This document shows, in pieces, positions 34,285-41,992 of a stretch of 64,000 bases of DNA. The translations under genes were made by a program, and so were the position numbers. How positions within the stretch are numbered: the stretch's first letter is position 1; the number at the start of each line of letters is the position of its first letter. The stretch lies in assembly GCA_947503575.1 (NCBI GenBank), contig CANNDZ010000001.1, forward strand, positions 744,001 through 808,000. Direction: 5' to 3'. The notes under the pieces are model-generated. The model had not been told where the DNA came from, ran no database searches, and saw only the letters and a program-made list of their open reading frames with translations. Source of the DNA: an uncultured Kordiimonas sp. (GTDB lineage: Bacteria; Pseudomonadota; Alphaproteobacteria; Sphingomonadales; Kordiimonadaceae).

Positions 34285-34911
34285 CTACTTCCGGGGCTTT
34301 TTAAGCACCATAAAGGCTACACCTTTGTGGCCGGGCTTGATGTTCAGCTCCACGTCAAAGCCTGCAGCCTTGAAATCTGCCTCCAGGTCTTGGGCTGAGA
34401 ATCGCGCCACAAAGGGTGCCAGGCCAAAAAGCTGCATAACCGGGATCAAATGGCCCAATACGCCGAACCCGTCCTTAATGCAGACTGTTGAGTTGATAAA
34501 AACGCCGCCGGGTTTTAGGGCATCAAATGTGCGCTTGATCGCTGATTGCCGATCCTCCAGAAGGTGCAAGACCGAAAGTGCGAGAGCCATGTCATAGCTT
34601 TCAGGCTGAAGGTCCAGATCCTCGATTGTATTGCGTTCAAACGTGATGTTGCTAATGCCTGCTTCTGCCGCTCGTTCGCGCGCGATGTCCAGCATATTTT
34701 CTGAAACATCGATCGCCCTGATGGTGGCAACATGCGGTGCGTGTTTGATTGCTGTTGAGCCAGTGCCACACCCAATCTCCAACAGGTGCATGTCGGGCTT
34801 CATGTAACTACGGCTAATCTCCAGCTTTTTTTGATAAGATTTTTCATCCTTAATCGGCTGCGCAGCATATTTTTTGGCGATTTTGTCCCAAAATTTCTGT
34901 GATGATTTCAT
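34285..34911 (-). CDS. class I SAM-dependent methyltransferase
   Basis: 208 aa. SAM-binding motif HLLEIGCGTGSTAIKHAP near residue 43, then IDVSENMLDIARERAAEAG, YDMALALSVLHLLED and LKPGGVFINSTVC, the Methyltransf_11/25 pattern. The N-terminus SSQKFWDKIAKKYAAQPIKDEKSYQKKL is shared by a small-molecule methyltransferase group found beside lipid or quinone genes. Substrate not determinable. Same strand as the metallopeptidase but 175 bases away. Confidence 0.9.
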   Translation of the reverse strand: MKSSQKFWDKIAKKYAAQPIKDEKSYQKKLEISRSYMKPDMHLLEIGCGTGSTAIKHAPHVATIRAIDVSENMLDIARERAAEAGISNITFERNTIEDLDLQPESYDMALALSVLHLLEDRQSAIKRTFDALKPGGVFINSTVCIKDGFGVLGHLIPVMQLFGLAPFVARFSAQDLEADFKAAGFDVELNIKPGHKGVAFMVLKKPRK

Positions 34912-34993
34912 TCTGTCCTCGCTATTTATAGTTTTATTTGCTGGATGTGGGGATGCTTAGTGCGCGGGTCTACCCCAAACGGAAAAAAGAAAA

Positions 34994-35890
34994 TTAGGGC
35001 GTCGCGAAACGGCTTTTGATATGCCTGATCAACTGATGCCCCAGCGGGGATAGGGAGCGCGCTGTTTCACGGTACAAGATTTTTGGCATCGAAGATTGCG
35101 GCAGGTCAGAAAGCGCAACAATCACAACGTCGCCCTGCTGCTCATAGGTTTGTGCCAAATTAAGCGGTAACAAAGTCACCATGTCTGTTGCGCGCGTCAC
35201 TTGCACAAGCGCTTCATAGTTTTCGCTCAAGCACAGGCTTTCGCCGCTGCTTGATGCACTAAGCGCATTGCCCACCGAAGCAAACTGCGCAGGGGCAGGG
35301 CTGTGACCAACAGAGTAACCGGCGAGGCTGGAAAGCGAGGGGCTTGCAATGCGGTTTAGCGGATGACCTTTTTTCACCAGCGCAACAATCGGTTGTGGGG
35401 TCAGTTCTATCGCCTGAATATCGGCCGCGGGGGGTGGCCCCGCCAAATCGCAAACCGCTATATCAACGGTGTCGTCGATCAAGCGTGCAACCAGACTGTC
35501 GGTGTCGCCGGTTTCCAGGCGAAGCTGCACGGCTTCATGGTCTTTGACCACAGTTTCAATAAGCTGGGTTGATAGTAAAACCGTATAAGCCGGACCCAGC
35601 CCGATGGTGATGTGGCCAGAGACCCCTGTGCCCCAGTCGCGCACCATTTTTTCTGTATCCGCGACGGAGCGCAGGATGTTGCGCCCCTGATCTACGAGGC
35701 TCGCCCCCAAATCTGTCAGTTTGAGGCGTCGTCCCTCGCGCTCAAACAGCTGGGTGTCCAGAAATGTTTCAAGCGCATGGATGCTTTTTGTCAGGGCGGG
35801 CTGTGTGATGTGCAAGCGCTCTGATGCTTTGGCCAGTGTGCCTTCATCGGCGATTGTTACCAGGTGGCGTAAATGTCGAACATCTAACAA
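34994..35890 (-). CDS. LysR family transcriptional regulator
   Basis: 298 aa from a TTG at 35890, giving the usual short LysR N-terminus (LDVRHLRHLVTIADEGTLAKASERLHITQPALTKSIHALE). The track's ATG at 35929 adds 13 atypical residues (IYIHYYITNGNIL) and would place a palindromic LysR-type site inside the gene. A winged HTH (about 1-60) is followed by a substrate-binding co-inducer domain. Divergent from a fatty-acid-hydroxylase gene 90 bases away, its probable target. Inducer unknown. Confidence 0.9.
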   Translation of the reverse strand: MLDVRHLRHLVTIADEGTLAKASERLHITQPALTKSIHALETFLDTQLFEREGRRLKLTDLGASLVDQGRNILRSVADTEKMVRDWGTGVSGHITIGLGPAYTVLLSTQLIETVVKDHEAVQLRLETGDTDSLVARLIDDTVDIAVCDLAGPPPAADIQAIELTPQPIVALVKKGHPLNRIASPSLSSLAGYSVGHSPAPAQFASVGNALSASSSGESLCLSENYEALVQVTRATDMVTLLPLNLAQTYEQQGDVVIVALSDLPQSSMPKILYRETARSLSPLGHQLIRHIKSRFATP

Positions 35891-35892
35891 TA

Positions 35893-35914
35893 TATTACCA
35901 TTGGTTATGTAATA
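35893..35914. promoter_or_regulatory. putative LysR-type operator
   Basis: TATTAC-N10-GTAATA is an interrupted palindrome with a T-N11-A core, the LysR box shape. It lies just upstream of the proposed TTG start of the regulator and about 70 bases from the divergent hydroxylase start. Confidence 0.55.
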
Positions 35915-35980
35915 ATGAATATATATCACTTTTTAGTATCATTTAGGCATCCTATTGTCACGCCTTAAGGGAGAGACATC

Positions 35981-36820
35981 ATGACAAGTGCCGCCATTAT
36001 CATTGCCGCCTGGTTTTTTATGATTCTGCTGGAAATCCTGGCAGGCCGGTTTCTGGAAAAAGAAAAAACCAAACTGCGCGATGTTGTGATTGAGGTGTTT
36101 TCAACCGCTAACGTGTTTTTCATAAGCGTGCCGCTGGTCATATTGGCGGGGGCAAGCTTGGCGGCATATCTATTCCCGGTTTATGCTGACGCGCTGGCTG
36201 GATTGCCTTTTTGGGCCATGTTCCTGTTGTTCATGGTGGGCGATGACATGATGCAATACTGGTGGCATCGGGCCAGTCATTCTTTCCCCATGCTGTATAA
36301 TCTGCATCGGGTTCATCATGATGCAGATTACCTGAACGTGCGCATCACCTACCGCAATGGACTATTTTACTATATCCCCATGCCAAGCCTGTGGGTCACA
36401 GGGTTGTTGGTTTACCTTGGCGGCGGCGAGGTCTATGCCTTTTATGCCGTTGCCAAAAGTATTGTTATTATCGGCGCTCATTCCAGCGTTCACTGGGACG
36501 AACCTTTGTATAAAATCAAATGGCTGTCGCCCCTGATGTGGGTTGTGGAACGTACCATTTCGACCCCGGCGACCCATTCAGCGCACCATGGTCGCCACAA
36601 GTCAGACGGGGTTACCCACTATAAAGGCAATTTCTCGAACTTCTTTTTCTTGTGGGATGTGCTGTTTGGTACTGCCAAAATTACCCGCCGGTACCCCTAT
36701 GAGTACGGCGTTGAAAACCTCAATGAGGTGACGGGTAGCCAGCTTTTGCTGTGGCCCCTGGTTGGCGGCAAACAGGGAACCGTTGAAACGGTTACGCCCG
36801 CGCCCAAAGCGGCGGAGTAA
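35981..36820 (+). CDS. fatty acid hydroxylase / sterol desaturase family protein
   Basis: 279 aa integral membrane di-iron oxygenase with the family's histidine clusters: HRASH (WWHRASHSFPMLY), HRVHH (NLHRVHHDADYLNVR), and SAHHGRH near the C-terminus, separated by hydrophobic helices at the start and middle. It hydroxylates or desaturates a lipid at the inner membrane with O2; the substrate cannot be read from sequence. Divergent from a LysR regulator across a likely operator. AGGGAGAG ribosome site. Confidence 0.93.
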   Translation: MTSAAIIIAAWFFMILLEILAGRFLEKEKTKLRDVVIEVFSTANVFFISVPLVILAGASLAAYLFPVYADALAGLPFWAMFLLFMVGDDMMQYWWHRASHSFPMLYNLHRVHHDADYLNVRITYRNGLFYYIPMPSLWVTGLLVYLGGGEVYAFYAVAKSIVIIGAHSSVHWDEPLYKIKWLSPLMWVVERTISTPATHSAHHGRHKSDGVTHYKGNFSNFFFLWDVLFGTAKITRRYPYEYGVENLNEVTGSQLLLWPLVGGKQGTVETVTPAPKAAE

Positions 36821-36907
36821 AACAACTAGACTTGCCGCCCGATACCACCCACGCCATAGTGTCCTGCGCTTAAGCGACGATATTTGTAGCAACAATAGGT
36901 CTGGCGA

Positions 36908-37459
36908 ATGCAACCCTTGATCCTGCCATTTGGTGGCAAAACCCCGGTTATTCATGACAGTGCTTTTATTGCCCCTGGCGCTGTTATCATTGGTGACGTT
37001 GAAATTGGGCCTGACGCCAGCATTTGGTATGGCAGTGTTTTGCGGGCGGATTGTAACAAAGTTATTGTCGGCGCCCGCAGCAACATTCAGGACGGTACCA
37101 TCATCCATGTCGATGTGCCCGACGTGGGCGGCACGCCGTGTATTATTGGTGAGGATGCATTGATCGGCCACAAATGCATGCTGCATGGCTGCACAATCGA
37201 AGATCGTGGTTTTGTTGGTATGTGTGCAACTGTACTGGACGGTGCCGTCGTCGAATCTGGCGGCTTTTTGGCGGCAGGGGCGTTTTTGGGCACATGCAAG
37301 CGTTTACCATCGGGCGAAATGTGGGCCGGTCTGCCAGCACGTAAATTCCGGGACCTCAAGGAGGGGGAAGACAAGATGATGCTGATGGGCGCGCAGCATT
37401 ATGTTCATGAAGCACACGCTCACAAAGCAGCGGTTGCAGACCTGGAAGCCACTGATTAG
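36908..37459 (+). CDS. gamma-class carbonic anhydrase family protein
   Basis: 183 aa left-handed beta-helix (hexapeptide) protein with the gamma-CA arrangement: VIIGDVEIGPDASIWYGSVLRAD, DGTIIHVDVPDVGG, IIGEDALIGHKCMLHGCTIEDRGFVGMCATVLDGAVVESGGFLAAGAFL. Three metal-site histidines (HVD, GHK, LHG) are present. In the cytoplasm it would hydrate CO2 or act as a structural acyltransferase-like protein; most bacterial homologues show weak or unproven activity. Its stop is followed by the 14-base tandem repeat and a convergent hypothetical gene. Confidence 0.94.
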   Translation: MQPLILPFGGKTPVIHDSAFIAPGAVIIGDVEIGPDASIWYGSVLRADCNKVIVGARSNIQDGTIIHVDVPDVGGTPCIIGEDALIGHKCMLHGCTIEDRGFVGMCATVLDGAVVESGGFLAAGAFLGTCKRLPSGEMWAGLPARKFRDLKEGEDKMMLMGAQHYVHEAHAHKAAVADLEATD

Positions 37460-37469
37460 GGCTAGAGCT

Positions 37470-37524
37470 CTAGACTCAGGGCCCTAGACCCGGGGCACTC
37501 GACTGAGGACCTAGACTATGTCAG
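37470..37524 (+). repeat. degenerate ~14-bp tandem repeat, polylinker-like
   Basis: Four copies of a variable unit, ctagactcagggcc / ctagacccggggca / ctcgactgaggac / ctagactatgtcag, run from 37470. The stretch 37464-37495 contains SacI, XbaI, ApaI and XmaI-type palindromes in a row. The last unit overlaps the 3' end of the leftward 183-aa gene. Confidence 0.65.
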
Positions 37525-38062
37525 GTTTTTCCTCATCTGCAGGGTCATCGTTAGCAAGTGCAATGCTTGCGTCTGGGCTGATGACCGTAGTGTCCCCCTG
37601 ATTGGGTTTGAACTTCAAAATCACGGTTGGCAGGATGCTAAGCTCAAGCTCAATATCGCTGAAATGAAACTTGTTGAAATTCAGCTTGCTGCGGGCTGCA
37701 CTCGCCCGGAACAATGAACTCAGGATCGTGTTAACCAGCTTTTTATCATTGGTTTCTTCCAGTAAAGCTGCTTTTTCTTCGTCGCTGATTATGTCTTTCA
37801 ATCGCAAATGCGGTACAACCTTGGGCGACAGGCCAAGCCCAACCTCCAGTTCGGTGACTTCATAACCGGCGCGTTCTATGTAAGGCAGGGCTTCGTTGAA
37901 CCGGGCTGCTGTTTTCCCCAGCGTATCGCCGCTGAATTCTTTCAGGCCTTCGACCGTTGCGGCATAAGCGGAACTTGCGTTTTCGCTCCAGGTTGTCGTG
38001 TTTTCCCGCCCCAGTAATTTTTGGCGCATATCTTCCAGTATGTGTGGCAACCCTTTGGTCAT
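37511..38062 (-). CDS. hypothetical protein
   Basis: 183 aa, no signal peptide or membrane segment. The N-terminal half looks amphipathic-helical (AYAATVEGLKEFSGDTLGKTAARFNEALPYIERAG); the middle is a mixed segment (YEVTELEVGLGLSPKVVPHLRLKDIISDEEKAALLE); the C-terminal part is beta-rich (FHFSDIELELSILPTVILKFKP) before an acidic tail. I do not recognise the family. It is convergent with the gamma-CA gene and divergent from an SDR gene. The tandem repeat reaches its last codons. Confidence 0.65.
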   Translation of the reverse strand: MTKGLPHILEDMRQKLLGRENTTTWSENASSAYAATVEGLKEFSGDTLGKTAARFNEALPYIERAGYEVTELEVGLGLSPKVVPHLRLKDIISDEEKAALLEETNDKKLVNTILSSLFRASAARSKLNFNKFHFSDIELELSILPTVILKFKPNQGDTTVISPDASIALANDDPADEEKPDIV

Positions 38063-38216
38063 TGTCGCGTGCTCCCCGAAGTATCGTTATCTTACCAAGA
38101 TGGCTGTAGCGTTCCGCCAAAACAAGGGTCATCCTGCTAAAACACGAGCGGAATGGAGCTATGGTTGAAATCAACTCCCCGCAGCGTACATTCATACAAT
38201 AGCAAGGGAGGTGGCA

Positions 38217-39182
38217 TTGGGTATAGCGCAGCAGCAAAAATTGGGGTCAGGCTTTGGTCATGGATCGGTCGCCGCCGATGTGATGGACGGAGTTGACCTG
38301 GGCGGTAAAACAGCGGTGGTAACAGGCGGGTATTCTGGCCTGGGTCTGGAGACAGTGCGCGCCCTGGTGGTGGCCGGGGCCTCGGTTACTGTGCCCGCAA
38401 GACGACCAGAAGCGGCACAGGATGCCCTCGCTGAGTTTGGTGATGTGGTGCAGGTTGCCAAGCTTGACCTGTCCGACCTGGCAAGCGTGCGGCACTTTGC
38501 GACAGACTATGCTGCGCAGGGCACCGCACTGGATATTCTTATTAACAACGCAGGTATTATGGCCTGCCCGGAAACCCGTGTCGGCAACAACTGGGAAGTA
38601 CAGTTTGCAACCAATCACCTTGGTCATTTTGTCATGACGAAAGGATTGATGCCTGCCCTTATGAAAGCGGCAGCACCTAGGGTGGTTAGTCTTTCGTCGG
38701 TGGCGCACAAGCGTAGCGGAATTTTGTGGGATGACCCGCATTTCCACTCCACCCCTTATGAGAAATGGGTTGCCTACGGTCAGGCGAAGACGGCAAATGC
38801 GCTTTTTGCGCTTGGTCTGCACCAACTGTATGCAGGCGATGGATTGCTGGCATTTTCGGTGCACCCTGGCGGTATTATGACACCATTGCAGCGGCATTTG
38901 CCGAACGAGGAAATGATTGCCCTTGGTTGGACCGATGCATCCGGTAATCTGTCTGAGGCGGCACAGAAAATGTTCAAGTCAGTTGCTGGTGGTGCAGCGA
39001 CCAGCCTTTGGTGCGCGACATCCGCTTTGTTGGACGGACATGGCGGGGTGTACTGCGAAGACTGTGATGTTGCCGATATTCAAACAGACGAGTCGCCAAG
39101 GTTCATGCATGTTGCGCCGTGGGCAGTTGATGAAGAGGATGCGGCGCGTTTGTGGGACATGACGGAGCAGATGCTGGGTTAA
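38217..39182 (+). CDS. short-chain dehydrogenase/reductase
   Basis: 321 aa from the TTG at 38217, placed five bases after AGGGAGG; the track's GTG at 38211 overlaps that site. NAD(P) Rossmann motif TAVVTGGYSGLGLETVRAL at about residue 30, ILINNAGIMACP, the catalytic Ser in VSLSSVAHKRSG and the YGQAK stretch with YxxxK (AYGQAKTANALFALGLHQLY). Length, HRSGI-like segment and the C-terminal part resemble retinol-dehydrogenase/WWOX-type SDRs. Substrate unknown. Confidence 0.9.
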   Translation: MGIAQQQKLGSGFGHGSVAADVMDGVDLGGKTAVVTGGYSGLGLETVRALVVAGASVTVPARRPEAAQDALAEFGDVVQVAKLDLSDLASVRHFATDYAAQGTALDILINNAGIMACPETRVGNNWEVQFATNHLGHFVMTKGLMPALMKAAAPRVVSLSSVAHKRSGILWDDPHFHSTPYEKWVAYGQAKTANALFALGLHQLYAGDGLLAFSVHPGGIMTPLQRHLPNEEMIALGWTDASGNLSEAAQKMFKSVAGGAATSLWCATSALLDGHGGVYCEDCDVADIQTDESPRFMHVAPWAVDEEDAARLWDMTEQMLG

Positions 39183-39403
39183 ACTATCGTCCAGTGAGGT
39201 TAAAGGCACTTATTTTGAGCAATTATGGATTTCCGGCAGACTTCGTCTTGACCCGCGCCCCATTTTGGGATGGTATTTGGGCCAAGAAACCTCGGCGCTG
39301 ATTGCGTGCCGACCAAAACATGTATCTAGGGGCGCCTGACAAAGACGAATGCGGGCAAATCGTCATAAGCTTTGGCGTTATCCATTAGGGGAAGGACAAA
39401 CTA

Positions 39404-39859
39404 ATGAGCATCTCTAAACTCAGCCACATCATGGAAATGTTCCGCTTCGGTGACAGGGAGTTGTCAGCGGATGACAAGAAAGAACTGGTTGAAGAAGTCC
39501 TGCTGATGACGCTGGCGCGCGCAACAAGTGCAGACTGCAACATCGATTCTGTTGAGGTCGCGAGCGTCCAGGGCATTATCAAAGACGCTACCGGGACCGA
39601 AATCAGCGAGCAGGACATTCGCATTGCCGCGATTTCTGACCTGTTTAAGGAAGCAAGCCTGAAGCGATATCTGTCTAAAATTCGGTCCAAGATTGATGTT
39701 TCGGACCGGCAGTTGGTGGTGTCCTCTCTTGGTAAGTTGATCAAAGTGGATGGTAAGGTCAGCCCGTTTGAAGTTGATTTTTTCAACGAGGTTGTCGATG
39801 CCCTTGGCCTGACCCCTGCGGAGATGGCTGGTTTGTCGGAAGACACCATCAAACGCTAG
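39404..39859 (+). CDS. TerB-family protein
   Basis: 151 aa all-helical cytoplasmic protein with the TerB pattern: LVEEVLLMTLARATSADCNIDSVEVASVQGIIKDATG and a repeat, DRQLVVSSLGKLIKVDGKVSPFEVDFFNEVVDALGLTPAEM, each with a DG/DC turn that could bind a metal. TerB is named for tellurite resistance, but in this single-gene context it is more generally a stress-related protein. Followed by a good terminator, so it is monocistronic. Confidence 0.9.
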   Translation: MSISKLSHIMEMFRFGDRELSADDKKELVEEVLLMTLARATSADCNIDSVEVASVQGIIKDATGTEISEQDIRIAAISDLFKEASLKRYLSKIRSKIDVSDRQLVVSSLGKLIKVDGKVSPFEVDFFNEVVDALGLTPAEMAGLSEDTIKR

Positions 39860-39905
39860 AATTTGGCGGCTGAATTAGACGCCATTACGGATAAATAAAA
39901 ATTAC

Positions 39906-39944
39906 AGCAGTCGTGGCCTTCGTCGCGGCTGCTTTATCTTTTTG
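39906..39944 (+). terminator. Rho-independent terminator after the TerB gene
   Basis: AGCAGTCG and CGGCTGCT form an eight-base-pair stem (one G-U) across a loop including ggccttcgtcg, followed by ttatctttttg. Located 47 bases after the stop codon. Confidence 0.75.
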
Positions 39945-39976
39945 TTTTCAATGAGAATTTTGGCTTCATGCGTGCA

Positions 39977-40002
39977 GATTCAAATTAGTTAAAATTTGAA
40001 TC
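39977..40002. promoter_or_regulatory. perfect 10-6-10 inverted repeat upstream of the pentapeptide gene
   Basis: GATTCAAATT-agttaa-AATTTGAATC lies about 97 bases before the pentapeptide-type gene and after the TerB terminator. No U-tract follows, so it is more likely an operator or RNA hairpin than a terminator. Confidence 0.5.
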
Positions 40003-40098
40003 AAACATTTACCGAAAACAAATCGCTGTTAAGTATCTTGGCGGTCACTTGGTAAGAGGCGATTCGCCTGTGACACAATTGCACGACGGGGTTATCCG

Positions 40099-40716
40099 AT
40101 GGACTTGAAAACACTGACCAACATGTTTCCGGCGCACAAACTGGTGATGGGCGAGCAGTTTGCACAGGAAAACATAAGCGCGCTGAAGATTCGCAGTGTT
40201 CTTAACTGGTCGGACACAATTTTCGTCAATTGTGATTTCAGCGAAGCGCAATTTCATTTGTTGATGGTTTCAAGTGCCATCTTTTTCAAATGTGATTTTT
40301 CAGGTGCTGTTTTTCGTGCCTGCGATATAGACGGCAGCGAGTTTATTTCCTGCAATCTAACCTGCTCTGACATGCTTGGATCAGTGGTCAGTGATACTAC
40401 TTTCACCGACTGCATCATTGGCGGTATTCGCGGCCCTGTTGATCAGGATGGTTTGAATTTCTATTTCCCTCGATATTCGCGCAGTCTGCCGCTCACGTCA
40501 CAGGCACCCTACTATGTGCTGACCGCCGTGGGGGAGATGGTCTATGTCTTCAAAACAGAAGAGAGCTGGCGCGTACACGGCACAAAACGACGGGTCACAA
40601 TCAAGCATGAAGATCTTGATCGGGCAGAAGAACCATACAAAACGGCGGTGCAAACAGCAGAAAAACTGGATCAGCAACGCCTGAGCCTGATGCTGGGACA
40701 TGATCTGGTGAACTAA
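40099..40716 (+). CDS. pentapeptide-repeat-like protein
   Basis: 205 aa. Residues about 28-115 contain degenerate A(D/N)LXX-type pentapeptide turns with phenylalanine/cysteine at regular positions (FVNCDFSEAQF, FFKCDFSGAVF, RACDIDGSEF, ISCNLTCSDM, DTTFTDC), predicting a short right-handed quadrilateral beta-helix. The C-terminal part (YFPRYSRSLPLTSQAPYYVLTAVGEMVYVF) is a different unrecognised domain. Pentapeptide proteins sometimes mimic DNA or protect gyrase; no evidence here. Cytoplasmic. Function unknown. Confidence 0.75.
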   Translation: MDLKTLTNMFPAHKLVMGEQFAQENISALKIRSVLNWSDTIFVNCDFSEAQFHLLMVSSAIFFKCDFSGAVFRACDIDGSEFISCNLTCSDMLGSVVSDTTFTDCIIGGIRGPVDQDGLNFYFPRYSRSLPLTSQAPYYVLTAVGEMVYVFKTEESWRVHGTKRRVTIKHEDLDRAEEPYKTAVQTAEKLDQQRLSLMLGHDLVN

Positions 40717-40721
40717 ACGCC

Positions 40722-41756
40722 TTACCGCGCTTTGGTGTGATCCGCGGACAACAGGCTTGCTCCAATAAGGGCGGCCTCTGGATCCGCAATAAGCCAAACC
40801 GGAATGTTGGCGATATAGTCCTCCATCGGCGGTTTATCCAAAAAGTGTTGGACTAGATCGCTTTTATTTACGAAATCAGCAATCTTTGGCAAAATACCAC
40901 CCCCAAGATACACGCCGCCAGTTGCACCTTGTGTCAGGGCCACATCAGCAGCAACGCCCCCCAGCATATTACAGAAAACCGAGAGCGTATCCCGGCATGC
41001 CTGATCGCTGCCTTCGGTCGCTATCTGACTGATGGTGCTGGGTTCATAGTTGAGCGGTGTAATGCCATTGAGGCTGCATATTGCCCGGTAAATACGTTGA
41101 ATACCAATTCCCGAAATCAGGGTTTCTACTGTCACACGCCCCATACTTTTTTGGATTTCGTTGAACACGGCTGTTTCCAGGTCGCCAGCAGGCACAAAAC
41201 TGGCGTGCCCGCCTTCTGTCGGTATGATGTTCACTTCATGGTTTCGGACAAACACCTGTGACAGTCCAAAGCCAGTGCCAGGGCCCATCACAGCTATAGG
41301 CCCGCTATTGCCGCCCTTTTCGGTGCCATGCAGTTGCAGCAGATCGCTTGTATCCAGCGCAGTTACAGATCGAGCGAGGGCTTGAAAATCATTTGCGATC
41401 AGCGTCTGGGATACAGCCAGACTATGGCAAATATCGTCGCCGTTGATATCCCACCCCAAGTTGGTCAGATAGGCGTGGTTGCCGCGCACTGGACCAGCAA
41501 CCGCCAAACAGGCTGCCGTAATGGTGTTGCTGCCATTGTCCTGCATATAGTGTTGGACCAGATCGATAGGATTACTGAAATCCGCACAGGGGTATGTTCT
41601 GTAACCATGGATTGCTATGGTATCCTGAACGGTGTTTTGGTCGGTCTCAGTTGCGACGCATGACCTTGCGGGTCCAACCGATGCCAGGGCAAAACGCGCG
41701 TTTGTACCGCCGATATCTGCCACAAGGATTGGTGTATTCTTATCGTCTGCGATCAT
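40722..41756 (-). CDS. glk: glucokinase
   Basis: 344 aa from the ATG at 41756, with AAGGCGG six bases upstream; the track start at 41855 would cover the operator. ATP-dependent glucose phosphorylation, hexokinase/actin fold: ILVADIGGTNARFALASVG (phosphate 1), a central LGWDINGDDICHSL, GPGTGFGLSQVFVR, the EGGHASF segment and VYLGGGILPKI near the adenosine site. It supplies glucose-6-phosphate to the zwf-pgl-edd-eda genes divergent from it. Its promoter shares the palindrome at 41833 with the lacI operon. Confidence 0.94.
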   Translation of the reverse strand: MIADDKNTPILVADIGGTNARFALASVGPARSCVATETDQNTVQDTIAIHGYRTYPCADFSNPIDLVQHYMQDNGSNTITAACLAVAGPVRGNHAYLTNLGWDINGDDICHSLAVSQTLIANDFQALARSVTALDTSDLLQLHGTEKGGNSGPIAVMGPGTGFGLSQVFVRNHEVNIIPTEGGHASFVPAGDLETAVFNEIQKSMGRVTVETLISGIGIQRIYRAICSLNGITPLNYEPSTISQIATEGSDQACRDTLSVFCNMLGGVAADVALTQGATGGVYLGGGILPKIADFVNKSDLVQHFLDKPPMEDYIANIPVWLIADPEAALIGASLLSADHTKAR

Positions 41757-41819
41757 ATTCAGCCGCCTTAAGTCAGGCGTCTTCCCACCGGTTAGCTGGA
41801 TTGATTGACTTGGTTGTGA

Positions 41820-41848
41820 TCGATAACTCTCATTGACAGCGCTGTCAA
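41820..41848 (-). promoter_or_regulatory. glk promoter (-35 inside the palindrome)
   Basis: On the minus strand TTGACA (41848-41843), a 17-base spacer and TATCGA (41825-41820) form a sigma-70 promoter, giving a start near 41813 and a 5' UTR of about 57 bases for glk. Confidence 0.7.
41833..41848. promoter_or_regulatory. 16-bp LacI-type operator between glk and lacI
   Basis: TTGACAGCGCTGTCAA is a perfect palindrome with a central CG, the shape of LacI-family operators. Its two TTGACA halves are the -35 boxes of the two divergent promoters, so one bound repressor would exclude RNA polymerase from both. Confidence 0.85.
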
Positions 41849-41860
41849 CAGTCATATACT
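41833..41860 (+). promoter_or_regulatory. promoter of the lacI-ppcL-zwf-pgl-edd-eda operon
   Basis: On the plus strand TTGACA (41833-41838), a 16-base spacer and TATACT (41855-41860) match the sigma-70 consensus. The start would be near 41867, leaving a leader of about 126 bases before the LacI start codon. Confidence 0.75.
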
Positions 41861-41992
41861 AGCCCATCACTCACTATAGCAGCGAGTTCTTTTGGTTTGC
41901 CAACAAAAACCGGTGGAACAATAATTTACCGGTATTGGACCGCTCCGGCGGAAGTGTGTGGTAGCCTCAGGCAACAAAGGGCAAAAAAGGTT

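Noticed and set aside
37464-37500. Restriction-site string as possible cloning-vector contamination
   Set aside because: It breaks into degenerate 14-base units and merges into a coding sequence, with no other vector sequence nearby.
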